Shown: in pieces, positions 10,683 through 21,498 of the stretch
How positions within the stretch are numbered: the stretch's first letter is position 1
How the letters are laid out: every line of letters starts with the position of its first letter
Assembly: GCA_027475525.1 (NCBI GenBank)
Contig: JAMWFC010000044.1
Coordinates: 621,340-685,339 of the forward strand
From: Macrolepiota albuminosa
Taxonomy: Eukaryota > Basidiomycota > Agaricomycetes > Agaricales > Agaricaceae
Direction of reading: 5' to 3'
Length of the DNA: 64,000 nt
Position numbers and translations under genes: made by a program
The notes under the pieces: model-generated
What the model saw: the letters and a program-made list of their open reading frames with translations, nothing else
Told to the model about the DNA's origin: nothing
Databases searched by the model: none

Positions 10683-12137
10683 CGAACTAACTAGGAAAGG
10701 CAGACTTACTCGAACGGTTACGGGAGCACGGGGGGTCCATTCATGGCGCTCATCGCCTGGGGACATGGCCCTAGCAGAAGAAAGGCGGATGCCATAGGAA
10801 GGCAAGTACCTCCAGCGGCGGCGGCGCTCGCCCTGAGCTACTAAGGTCCCTTCGGACTCAGGCGCGGTAGAGGACTCGCGAGTACTGGGGAAAGAAGAGA
10901 GGCTACGAGGAGGAGTAAGAGATGGTGTAATAGGAAGAGCGACGGGGGAGGCACTAGCCGCAATAGGCCCGGGAGCAGGGGTAGCGCCGGCAACAGCCAT
11001 CACGACATCTTCGGCGGGTGGGATATCCATGACAACCGGAAGCAAAGGAGTAGGGGACCTGGCAACAAAGAGGTTAGCGCAACCTAAACAGGAAAACACG
11101 AACACTACGCACCGATTACCACTGGGGCCGCTCTGATAAGGGTTAGCGGCGATAGGGGGAGTAATGCGAAGCAGAAGAGCGCGTACTGCCAATAGCGCAT
11201 CGGTGTCGACTACAGGCCCAGCCTCATCGTCATCCTCGCCCTCAGCATCCCTCTCGGTATCCTCGCCCTCATCAGTAGACGACTCGGTAGAAGACAAGAC
11301 AACGGGAGTAGCAGGCGCTAGCTCCCGGCGCTTACCGGGACTCTTGCTAGGGGAGGCGACAATGGGCTTACGTTTCGAAGGGACGGGACGATGGGGAGAG
11401 CGGGCAAAGGGGGCCGCCACGGTGGTATCATCTTGGGTGATGGGAAGCGCTAGACTTGCAGCACTAATCACAGTGGGCTGACGAGTAGCGGCCAGGTCGC
11501 GTTGCTGCAGCACAAAGGCCCGGGCGTTACGAACTAGGACGGCGTGCTCGTAATTGCGCTGCATGATAGCGTCCCTACCACGTTCGCGAGTACGAATCCC
11601 ATTGAAGGCACAGCCCCGTTTCAACGCATCGCAGCGGTAGCAGGGAAGAGAAGCGGTAGGAAACCAGCAACCCTCGGGATCGTTTTCAGACCAGCATTTA
11701 TCGCACTGGGAAAGAATTTAGCGACGTCATCAACCTTTCAGGGACAAACAAGTACTTACCGCACCAATCTTTGCCCTAAAAGCACGGCGCTCCACAGGTG
11801 CCACTGTAACCTTCTTCTTAGCGCCGAGTACTTGGACACCAGCCGGGAGGCCGGTATCAATAACGGTAGTGTCGCGACGAAGGCACAACAGATCACAAAG
11901 CTCCGCGTCGGTAAACATAGTTTGGTTGGGCGCCTAAGGAGGGCTCGATCAGGCGCTAGAGACAAGCGATCTTGAAAGGAAACACTTACGACATACAAAG
12001 GGGCAACACGAGCAGGGAGATTGACCTAATAAGCAGAGTTAGCAGAAGAACCAAAGGCAAGAACACAAGGACGCATGGTACGTTTAGGAGGGCTAGCGAG
12101 AGCAGGGGGCGCGCGGTTAATAACGACGGCAAAGTTA

Positions 12138-12292
12138 CGGGGAGGAAGGCGAGAAATAGTATGGGTAGGTCCGGGCCGGGGCTCACTGGCGGTAACGGCA
12201 ATCCGTTTGATGGCCGGGGAGGAAGGCGAGAAATAGTATGGGTAGGTCCGGGCCGGGGCTCACTGGCGGTAACGGCAATCCGTTTGATGGCT
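12138..12292. repeat. 77-bp tandem duplication 5 in Gyp-A gene B
   Basis: The block from about 12139 is repeated from about 12216 at offset 77. It falls in exon 3 of antisense gene B. Confidence 0.95.
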
Positions 12293-12963
12293 GAATGAGG
12301 AGGCGCAGTACAGTGGGAGAAACAACGATGGGTGCAGGGCGAGCGGGAGAAGCATCGCCACGAAAAGGACTACCGAGAATGGAGGAGGCAGAACGGAAAC
12401 AGGAGCAACAGGAGCGGCCGGAGCGGAAGGAACGGTAGGGGCCGACAAGGCACTAGGAAGACTGGCAATGGTGGGCGACGTAGCAACCAACTACTCAGGG
12501 TTAACTTGGAAGATGTGAGGAAGAAGAGGAGGGGACTCACTTCGCCAACCTCGGTACTAGCCAGCAGGGCGTCAATCTCGTCGGAGAGGGAAGGAGCCTA
12601 GTATGGGCGCTGAACCTTAGCGCCACGAACCCAAAATCAAACTTAGAAACTTACAAAAAGGTCCGCGAAAGGGCGCAACCAATCGGCACCTTCGTATTCA
12701 CGGTACCGGGCCACACACCACTCGCGAACCTCGGCACCCCGCTCCCAGGAACTGTCGGAGCCGCGGACCACGAGCCAGCGCCGGTAGAGTTGCATAATGC
12801 CAGGGACGGTTTGTGGCGCATCGGCGGGACCGACAGACTTAGCGCGATCAAATAAATAAGAGGCCTTAGCCAGGAAATTGCGAAGAGCAGAGGCATCGAA
12901 AGGAGTGGACATGTTGGGAAAGATGGAAAGGAAAACACGAGAAGGAGAAGTGCAGAAAACGAC

Positions 12964-12970
12964 TTTTATA
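12964..12970 (-). promoter_or_regulatory. TATA box of antisense gene B (Gyp-A)
   Basis: TATAAAA on the minus strand, 52 bases before the ATG at 12912. Gyp-B has the weaker TTTATAG at about 33843-33849 in the same position. This supports an internal antisense promoter. Confidence 0.55.
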
Positions 12971-13023
12971 AGGCGCCGGCGGCATCATACGGACCGTAGC
13001 GCAGCCAAATTAATGACGGTGTT

Positions 13024-13059
13024 TGACTGAGGACAGTCAATTTTTCAGTTGGGAGGAGA
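13024..13059 (+). promoter_or_regulatory. Gyp-A hairpin and polypurine tract
   Basis: GGGAGGAGA at 13051-13059 abuts the 3' LTR and is the likely plus-strand primer. Just upstream TTGACT-GAGGAC-AGTCAA forms a 6-bp hairpin. The block is almost identical in Gyp-B (33910-33945). Confidence 0.75.
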
Positions 13060-14130
13060 TGATAGGCTTCTACTCGGACTGAGCGCATCAAGGGACATTA
13101 TAGGCCAACCAACACTTGACGTATTCAGGACTCTAGCGACCAGTTGAGAACATAGAGCAGCTCTAGCTCTGGCAAATTACTACAGGATGTGGAAATTTAT
13201 CCTAACCCCTAGCTACCAGGCCTTCAGCGCACTCCTTTCACCTAGCCCAAGGATGAAGAAGGCTCATAACGTATAACGCTAGCACGACGGCGGGAGAGGA
13301 CTCTAACTAAACCCCGATCACTTCCAGAAGGAGCCAGCAGCAGGCGCTGCCATTTGACGAGGAACTTCAATCAGAAGTCTAAAAGGATCAATGACGGCGG
13401 CACTGGATATACTTAAATCTGACATCTGGACCTGCCAGGAACTAATACAATGAGTAGCGCTGACATTAGCGCTCACGGCGTCTGTCGAGGATTTTCCGAC
13501 CATACCCCGGAACAGCCTGGCCAATCGGAGATATAGTAAAAGTGAGCAGACTCGTACAATTCTAAGTCAATATAGAGTCGCCGCTGGTCGCCGTGAGTCA
13601 TAACGCCGTTGGTCGCCGTCAGCCATGTGCAAAAGGTCGCCATTGACAGGTCGCCGTTAGAGGAAACCATGAGGAGAGGCGCTAGGAGGTAGCGCCGCAG
13701 ATGGGCTCGTATCTTGGCAAACACGGTAGCGCATAGTATATAAAATAGCTACTTTACATGTATATACCAACGAATCGTAACCCCTGGAACACACAGTTAC
13801 ACTTAGCGTTCAACTCGCGCTAGCTTCCTTCGACTTCGTCACTAAGTCGGGCGCTAGCTTCGTCTATCTCGTCTTCATCGTTTACGGTGCCACCTACGGG
13901 CACAATACGCTGCGCTACTCGTCTTTTCTCCAATATCTTTGCCTAAACTACGACGCTTACCGTCTGCCAGGTAGCCCCCGAAGCGCTATAATCTAGCGCA
14001 TCGTTTTACTACCTCCACTCGAGCATACCGGGACCCTGTCAGGACTCCTCACAACTACGTACGTCAAGCGCTGGAGACGGCGTTGTACTGCGTATACGTC
14101 CAGCGCACCCAACCACAGTTGGCGTCATCA
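13060..14130 (+). repeat. Gyp-A 3' LTR
   Basis: 1071 bp, TG...CA, matching the 5' LTR with about four transitions (for example CCGACA against CCAACA). Followed by CCGG at 14131-14134, the second copy of the target duplication. Confidence 0.95.
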
Positions 14131-16676
14131 CCGGGATGTCCACAGCCCAAGCCTCGAAGTTAGGGTTGTCAGCGTGAAGGAGCACAAAGACTTGCCCCGT
14201 AGCCGCCTCGTACTCAGCCACAGCCTCTTTGTAGAGGCCTGGCCTTGCGAAGACATAGGCCAGGTACTTGTGTACTGTGGACTTGGAGGGGCGGCTGGCG
14301 CTGAGGGTGTGTACAAGCGCAAACCCAAAGAGGCTGCGCCAATGAATGCGCATGGCTCGGTCCATGGCCAGACTGGTCCATACGTTGGACATCCCAGGAC
14401 GTCCATAGAGGAGGGCATATGAGCCCAGATAGTCCAAAGCAAATGGTTGCTTTGGATCAGGGGGGGTGAGGCCGACGAAGGCAATTCTCCCTCCCTCTTT
14501 GCGGCGATAGAGCCGCGTTGGCACAATCATTTGCGGGATGTTCTCCCGCTCCTCTGGACTCGTGAAAGGTACCGCGATGGTCCTATACTCAACCTCGTCG
14601 AGTAAGTGAGACATAGCTCTGTCTCGGACAGTAGGGTGACAGTTGAGCGCCACCCGCTTGAATTCGTTGAGCAATAAGTAGCCCAACTGATGCTGATGAA
14701 TCAGCGTAAACTGGTTGTTAACCAGTGCATAAAGCCTACGGACTTCTCGAGGACTGCGGGGAAACCCACGAGGTGCCACTTGGTACACCTTACTGTTGTG
14801 GGGCGTTGCCCTCTTTATCGGTCTCGAAGGACCTGGCTGCGCAGGCTTCTTGCCTGACAAAGATGGTATTGGCCACTGGCAACCAATAGAACTGGGGAGC
14901 TAGCCCCGCGCCAAAGAATGAGTTCTGGCACTCAATAGTGTGATCACGGTAGATCACAACACCAAGCACATCAGGGATGTGCCCGGTTTGGTCCTTGAGG
15001 AGGGCAGCTCCTCGCTTGGTGCTATCCTGCACCCGACGCTCCATCTTGGCCCGTCAATTGCTGTTGCGCTGTTTGCATGCCATACGTTGTGCCGCCGTCT
15101 TGTGCAGCACAGGAGATTCCATACGAGCCTCTTCAGGCTCCTCATACCAATTGTCATTGGAGGGCAGGGATGGCAGCCTCTCTGGCTCCAACTTATCAGA
15201 CCGTGGGTCCATTGCCCACACACACCGCGGGAGTCAGGCTGGCAGGCCCTCTACCAGTATTGCGGGTAAAAAGGGGATGTTAGCCCCTGGGGCCCCTTTC
15301 GGGGCATTCTCGGGGAAGTGCATGTTGACGTATGCGTGCCCTTCCGGTTGCTTACCCCGACGATACTTTTGGGGTTGTGAGGCCTTAGCCTCAGTGGGGC
15401 ATGTGCTCATGCCCCTGGAACTCTGCTCCTCAGAGTACGTGGTGGAAACCATGGATACTGGTCACAAAGACACGACCTCAGATGCGCCACTGGCGAGGCG
15501 CTAGATAAGCCGGGGGGCGGCTGGAGCAGGGACATCTTTATAGGGAAGGATGTCCCGTCCTAGGCTGGCCTCCCGGAGGCCAGGGGCAGCAACGCTCGAC
15601 TTAATCGAGCAGGAGGGCACGTCCTCCACTCCTTGCCGACGCGCCCTTTTGCTGGAGTCGGTGTCCCAACTCGGGGGTGTAGTCTGCCGCTTACGAGCGG
15701 CCGATAGGGCAAGGAGATCAGTTTTGCGCTGGGCACGCATATGATCCATGTTGTCCATCATCCGGCTGATGAGGACGACCGCCTCCGCATTGCGGAGGAA
15801 TGATGACTCTGCAGGTACATTGTACCCGTTGTCTCCCAGACATTGGAGAAGGGTAGCCAGGACTAAGTCCTGGTTGTGACTGGGCTCGACAGCCCGTGCT
15901 TTTCCTTTGTTGCGTCGAGGACGCGACTCTTCTTCCAAGCTGGGCTCAGATTGGTGCGGCATTTCCAGCTGCTGTAGCAAGAAGAGCTTGGCCAAGCTCT
16001 CTGTCGGCGCATCAGCCGATGAACTGATGCTTCGTCCTGGACTGAGAGTTTCTGTGCTCTTGATGGCCGCAGTGGCCTGCACAAGGGATGCTTTGCGTCC
16101 CTCTAGATTGTCAATTGGTGCTGTGGTCAACAGGGCAATCGACCGGCCTCCCTTGGCTGGCGACTCATGCAAGTCACTGTACTGGGGCATTGCGCCCCAA
16201 GCCCCCATCCAAGCCGGGGGGTATGGCATCATTACGGGCACACCACCCATCCCAGGGTAGTGTGCCAGGGTGGTAAACTGGGGCAAAGGATGTGCACCCA
16301 TAGCCCCTCTCGCCATAGCGGGGGCAAACTGCCCCCATCCTGGCGCTGCTTGGGGGCTGACTAGCCCCCCATAGGCCTGTTGCTGGGATTGGCCCTCTGC
16401 GTGATGTGGCGCATAAGCGCCCGCTACTGGTTGTTGGGGCTGATAGCCGCCCACAGGTACATTCTGGGGCATGAAGTTGCCCTGCATGGGTTGGAGTAGC
16501 AGATAGCCACTGATCACTGGCTGCTGCGGCAGGTAGCCTGCCGCTGGTGGTTGCTGCTGCTGTGGGAAGCCCACAGCTTGTTGCGATTGTTCCCACTGGG
16601 GCGCATTTTGGATCAGCAGGGGAACCATCTGCCCCCCCCTTCAGCTGACGGTAAGACTGACGGCGCAAACTCAGTG

Positions 16677-16707
<31 letters not shown>

Positions 16708-16735
16708 CAGTCTGATCCACAGGCATGTTGTCCAT
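14131..16735 (-). pseudogene. Chr-C third ORF (polyQ, Gln/Pro-rich; continues at 453-1)
   Basis: Starts at ATG 16735-16733, about 100 bases after the pol stop, and reads leftward; after Gyp-A it continues at 453-1, so the full product exceeds 1000 residues. The N-terminus has a polyglutamine run, then a Gln/Pro/Gly-rich stretch (16600-16200), then basic and helical segments. A run of eight G around 16632-16639 breaks the frame, and further stops occur near 15238. The segment 14860-14131 is open (KVYQVAPRGFPRSPREVRRL). Chr-D carries a diverged copy. No known domain is recognised. Its place after the chromodomain and before the 3' LTR makes it an accessory gene of the element. It has a separate start from pol. 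Confidence 0.7.
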
Positions 16736-16838
16736 GGTTGAGGGAAAAAAGCAAAAAAGAAATTTCGCCTTTTAAGACGTGTTTCAGCCACAGCTGCTGA
16801 CCAACTCAGCCAAGCCATGATCAGCACTGCCGATCAAA

Positions 16839-19800
16839 TTAAGCGCTGGCATGCTTACTTAATTGATGTGGGCGCTTAACGCCCTTCAACTCCAAATAAC
16901 GGTCAAGTGCCGCCAACTTGGAGCAATGGGAGTGTGGCTCTCATATTGTGTCTCCAAGAGACCAGCGTACTTCAAACTCGAGCGTGTTACGCTCAGTCCA
17001 CCGGTGCCCAATGATGCACTCGACGAACCATTTGTCATTGTCTCGGGCCTGGGGTCGCCCTGTTAGGGAATAGTGCATTGTCAGACGTGCTGTATGGTTG
17101 CAACAGCGACACGTGAAACTTAGGAACAATGCATTGTTCCTGTAATGCCAGAGGCAGCTCCAACACGTAGTTGGAGGTACTTGGCTCTGCGTCTAGAACG
17201 CGGTATGGGCCTACCCATTTCGGGCAGAGTTTACTCGCCCGACCCTTTGGGAGTCTCAGGTTACGTGTTGATAGGTAAATCAACGCTCCAACTGCTATCG
17301 GCGGTTCTGCTCGCCTACGGTGATTGGCGTTTTTTGCCTGAAAGACTTGCGCCTCTATGATGGCATCATGCGCCGCCACAAGGTTCTCCAGGGCCTGCCT
17401 GGCAAACTCGACAACTCCTCGGTGAGCTACCGTATCAGCACGAACTTCGTGCAGCATGGAGGGCAAGTACCCTCCGTTGAGCTCAAAGGGTGCATACCCT
17501 GTGGTATCTGAGATACTCGTGTTAATTGCGAACTCAGTGAGTGGACACCAGTCCACCCAGTCTTGTTGGTCAGGGCGAACAACTGCCCTCAGAATCTGAC
17601 CTATACTGCGGTTAGCCCACTCTGTTTGCCCATCCGTTTGAGGATGGAAGGACGTCGACATGAGGAGTCGCACTTCTAACAGTTTGTGGAGTTCCTTCCA
17701 CCATTGAGACATGAACTTCGAGTCACAGTCGCTCACAATGGTGCTAGGCAGCCCATGCAGCCTAACAATCTCCCTCAGATAGATCCATGACAGCTCCTTA
17801 GCCGTCAGCGTAGTTCGCACCGGTATGAGGTGCACCATGCTCATCATGCGGCATATTACCACCCAGAGGTAATCAAACCCTCTGGACTCGGGAAAGGGAC
17901 CTATGAAGTCCATACCAATGGAATCCCAAGGTTTCACCGGCACAGGTAGCTGGTGTAGCTTCCCGGGAGGAGATCCAGGGGGCAACTTTGCCTTCTGACA
18001 TGCTGCGCATGAGGCGCAGAACTTAGTTACTTCTTGGGCCATACATGGCCACCAATACCATCTCCGAATGTAGCCCAACATCCGGGCGGCACCAAAGTGC
18101 CCCACCAGTGCATGGGCCTGGTCCAAGACCCGCATAACAATGGTTTACGTACAGGGAAGGCAGACCACTGTCACCCTTTGACGGTTCTCTGTCATGATCA
18201 GTCCACCAGGCTCATGCCTGAACTGAGGATGGTTATCAGGATTGGCAATTATCTCGGCGAAGAGAGAATCATCGCCATAGTCCTGCACCACTTCCTTCCG
18301 GAAGTCGTCGCTGACCAGGCTAGGGGGCTGGGATGAAGGCAATTCACCTTCGAGCATCTCCACAAGCGTAACGGGTATATCGGGGCGCTCATGCTTCCCA
18401 GTGGATGCTGGGTCCACGGCTTCATGCTCCTTGAGCAATTGGGCGGCTACATCCTGCTCTTTACGCTGCTCTCTGAGGTGAGTGCTTCGCCTCCGCTCAT
18501 CATCACACATAGCACGTACTTCCAGGACATGCTCTCTGAGCTCCTGGCATCGGTGGAGAGGTAAATCTTCTCCATCAGGGTCTATGCGGCAGTCTGCCTG
18601 CACATACTCATGAGGCTCGTGATCCTCCCCAACTACATCACTCTCAAAGTAGCGTGACAAGCAGTCTGCCACTTTGTTGAGTTCACCTTTAACATAGGTG
18701 ATGTCGAACTGGTATCTCGACATGTAGTCTATCCACTGTCGCTGACGTAGCGACAAGTTCACCTGAGTTTTGAAGAACTCAAGGGCCTTGTGGTCTGTTA
18801 TGATGTGGATGGAATATCCCATCAGCTTATCCTCCCACTTGAGGAGGGCCTCGAGTATGGCAAGAGTCTCCAGCTTGTGCACCGCATAGTTTTGCTGGGC
18901 CGTCGTGAACTTCTTCGACATGAACCCTGCTGGGCGGCACGTCTGCCAGCTGCTTCCCTGACCGTACATGGCTCCGACGCCTGTCTTGGACGCGTTGCAA
19001 ATGAGCCATATCGGCTTGTCCCATCTAGGGTCGATTGGTTAAATCACCGGAGTCTTCGTACAGATCTGTTTGACCATCTCAAAGCACCACTGGTGCAACG
19101 GCCTCCAACTGAACGGTGACCTGTTCTGCGTCATGGCCATAAGTGGCCCAGTATAGGCTGTGACATCGGGCAAGAAGCTCGATATGTAGTTGACAAGGCC
19201 AACGAATCATTGGATGTCATTGTAGTTTCGGGGCATGCGCCACTTCCGAATGCAATCGAGCTTGTCCTGATCAGGGTGGATACCCCGCTCATCTATGACA
19301 TGCCCTAGGCAGTCTATACTCTGAGCGTAGAGCTCACATTTCTTCCACTTCAAGTACAACTTGTACTTGCATAGTCATTTGAATACGACTCTGAGGTGCT
19401 GCTCATGCTCCTCCATAGAATCTGAGTAGATGAATATATCATCTAAGTAGACGTGCATGAAACATCCTATTACGTCTCGAAAAATAGAGGTCATTAGCCT
19501 CTGGAAGGTTGCAGGAGCATTACAGTCTCCAATCTGCATTATGTTGCTTGTAAACGTGCCCATGATCGATGCAAATACGGTCTTGGATACGTCCTCAGTG
19601 CGAATGCACACCTGCTCGTAAGCGTCAGTAAGGTCAATCTTCAAGCGATACTTCGCCTGAGCCACGTCTTCCCAGATCACCTCCTGATCTGGTAAAGGAG
19701 TTACATCCTTTATAGTGTTGTCATTGCGCTGATGCGCATCAAGAGCTGTTCGAAGGGATCCATCCTTCTTCAGGATGCACAATAATGGTGCAGCTTGGGC

Positions 19801-21498
19801 AGTGGTGCATGGAGACCACCATTGAGCATTTAAATAGCGATTGGTTTTATCGCGTAGTTGCTCCTGGAGTGCGTGCAGGCAGCGCGGCAAGTGGTACTTA
19901 TACTGCTTGCTCTCGTCTATGAGATTGATCTCATGGTTCACCTCCTGCCATGGCAGGAGCTCCTCCTTGGTCCCGTTGACCATATCGGCAAATTCTTCTT
20001 GCCATTGCTGACGCAACCAAGGTATATCTTCCTCACGAAGGCTTGTCGCCTTCTGCTTCCCCTTCATATGCACTGGGGGAAGTACTTCCACCATCTCTGA
20101 GGGTGACCGAGGCGGCGGTGCATACTGCTCGTGCATTGCAAGCACCTGATTGACACTGTCATCGGGTATATGTAGTCTCAGCGGAGCACCCGCTGCCGCT
20201 GCCTTATAAGCCACGAGGCTTTTCCCCTCATGTACAAGTGAGTACACTATGGACACCTCGTCTGAGGCTGGCTGGCAATACACTGATTTGACGGTCATCC
20301 GTCTCTGGTGCGCATTTCGCGCACACGTGGCTGCCACCAGCTCGTTCCACTCTTGCGGCATTCGGGGGTCGTATGCCCAGTCGTACTCCGGCAGGGGGGC
20401 TGGTCGCTCCCATAGGGACCGTGTGTCCCCCTCTCCTGAGGCTTCCGCCTCTCGGATGCTGTCTCTCAAGTCTTCCAACTTGACTCGTGAGGACGTAGGT
20501 GGACATACATCCACTGAGTCCTCCCGTTGTCTCGCCTTTCGATGGCGCTTGTCTGGAGGCTTTGTGCCTCAAACATCAGGAGCGATTATTCGCTCATTGC
20601 TCCTCTTGGAGGCTTGATACTCCTCCTCACTCATCATCACCACGTTGTGGTCTGCGCTCAGTCCAGGCATAGCCTGCACTTCCTCCTCCACATCCTCCAC
20701 GGCCGGCACTCTGCGCTGGCCAAGTCATGGAGAGTCCTTGCGTTTCTCCGTAGTGCGATGACGTTGCAGACGATTATCAGTGTCGTCTGCTGTAGCTCGT
20801 TCGGCTGGGATCACTTTCCCATTCACTAGTACCTGACAGTGGTCAAAGTCTAATATGACTTTGTTACGCCGCATGAATGGCGTTCCCAGTATCATATCAT
20901 AGCGATTGAAGTTCGCTACATCCATGTATTTCCGGCTACGTGAGCCCGGTGTTTGGATAGTCACATTTGTCCCATACTGCACCATGGCTCGGCTCCCTAC
21001 AGTGCCCAGCTGTAACGCCAATGGCATATCCAACTCCTGCACAAATATTCCGTACACATGGGCAAACTGGGGTGTTATGCCCAATGTAGTACTCCCAGAG
21101 TCCTATAGAGTCCATGTCTTGTGGCCATCGACGTCTACATACGAGACCAGACACTCCTTGTCTGCCCGTTTCAATGTAGGGCGCTGCAAAGTGCCCTCTG
21201 CATGACAAAGAGTCACCTTCTTCATCCAAACCACGTTATTCCTTTCGGGATCATTTGTGGATGGCCAATCTGTCATTGCGGCTAAGCACTCGGAGTCGCT
21301 GTCACAACTGTAGTACTTGTTGTCGTAGACGTCATCATATACGTCGACTGTGATGTACTCCTCCCCCTCCACGACCACACTCTCGGGCTCGGTGCCCGAT
21401 GCCTCCTCTGGGGGCTCCTGGTTGTTTGTGGGGTGCTCTGCCTCAGACTCGGCAGATACGTCTCTGTCACTCCCACTCGCGGCTGCAGTATGTGCAGC
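16839..21498 (-). pseudogene. pol: Chr-C pol: protease, RT, RNase H, integrase, chromodomain
   Basis: Minus strand, in the same frame as gag, so Chr-C had a single gag-pol ORF. In order: protease DSGSTTLGI (about 21100) and ILGTPF; RT with YLDD (near 19450); RNase H (ITDHKALEFFKTQ); integrase with an HH-CC module, D, D and E retained (MDFIGPF, VSDCDSKF, DGQTEWANR) and GPYRV. After a one-base shift near 17050 follows a chromodomain (KWFVECIIGHRW to LAALDRYLEL), ending at TAA 16839-16841. Stops interrupt it at 21496, 21103, about 20723, about 20572, 19373, about 19210, about 19040 and 16941. Many are TGA where CGA or TGG is expected. The chromodomain marks it as a chromovirus, a group known to target heterochromatin. 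Confidence 0.85.

Larger units (their letters stand above)
10250..12912 (-). pseudogene. Antisense gene B of Gyp-A: Zn2Cys6-like protein, damaged copy
   Basis: Same gene as 31366-33776 in Gyp-B. Exon 1 is 12912-12655 (86 codons, ends before GTAAGT; REWCVARY matches Gyp-B). Exon 2 is 12597-12541. Exon 3 (from 12490) has at least two frameshifts and contains a 77-bp repeat. Exon 4 is 12025-11990. Exon 5 is 11933-11760, exactly 58 codons as in Gyp-B. Exon 6 (11705-10710) opens with the Cys cluster CX2CX8CX8CX2CX6C (CDKCWSENDPEGCWF, then CYRCDALKRGC). An intron at 10709-10660 is absent from Gyp-B. The last exon ends at 10250 and is in frame only if one copy of the 10526-10682 duplication is counted. 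The coding frame is conserved through the cluster and the C-terminal region, so the gene was functional before the damage. Confidence 0.8.
458..14130 (+). mobile_element. Gyp-A: Ty3/gypsy LTR retrotransposon with two antisense genes
   Basis: A full-length element bounded by two 1071-bp LTRs (458-1528 and 13060-14130). The order is LTR, PBS, gag-pro, pol (RT, RNase H, integrase), antisense gene A, antisense gene B, polypurine tract, LTR. It is inserted in the third ORF of Chr-C with a 4-bp target duplication CCGG. The LTRs differ at about four positions by eye, all transitions, so the insertion is young. Even so, gag-pol carries four TGA stops and two frame breaks. The frame breaks coincide with 77-bp tandem repeats that may be assembly errors. 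Order and sequence match Gyp-B, which is intact. Confidence 0.95.

Noticed and set aside
16600..16760. CAG/polyglutamine tract as a microsatellite only
   Set aside because: It is in frame at the start of the Chr-C third ORF and is followed by a long coding region, so it is treated as coding.
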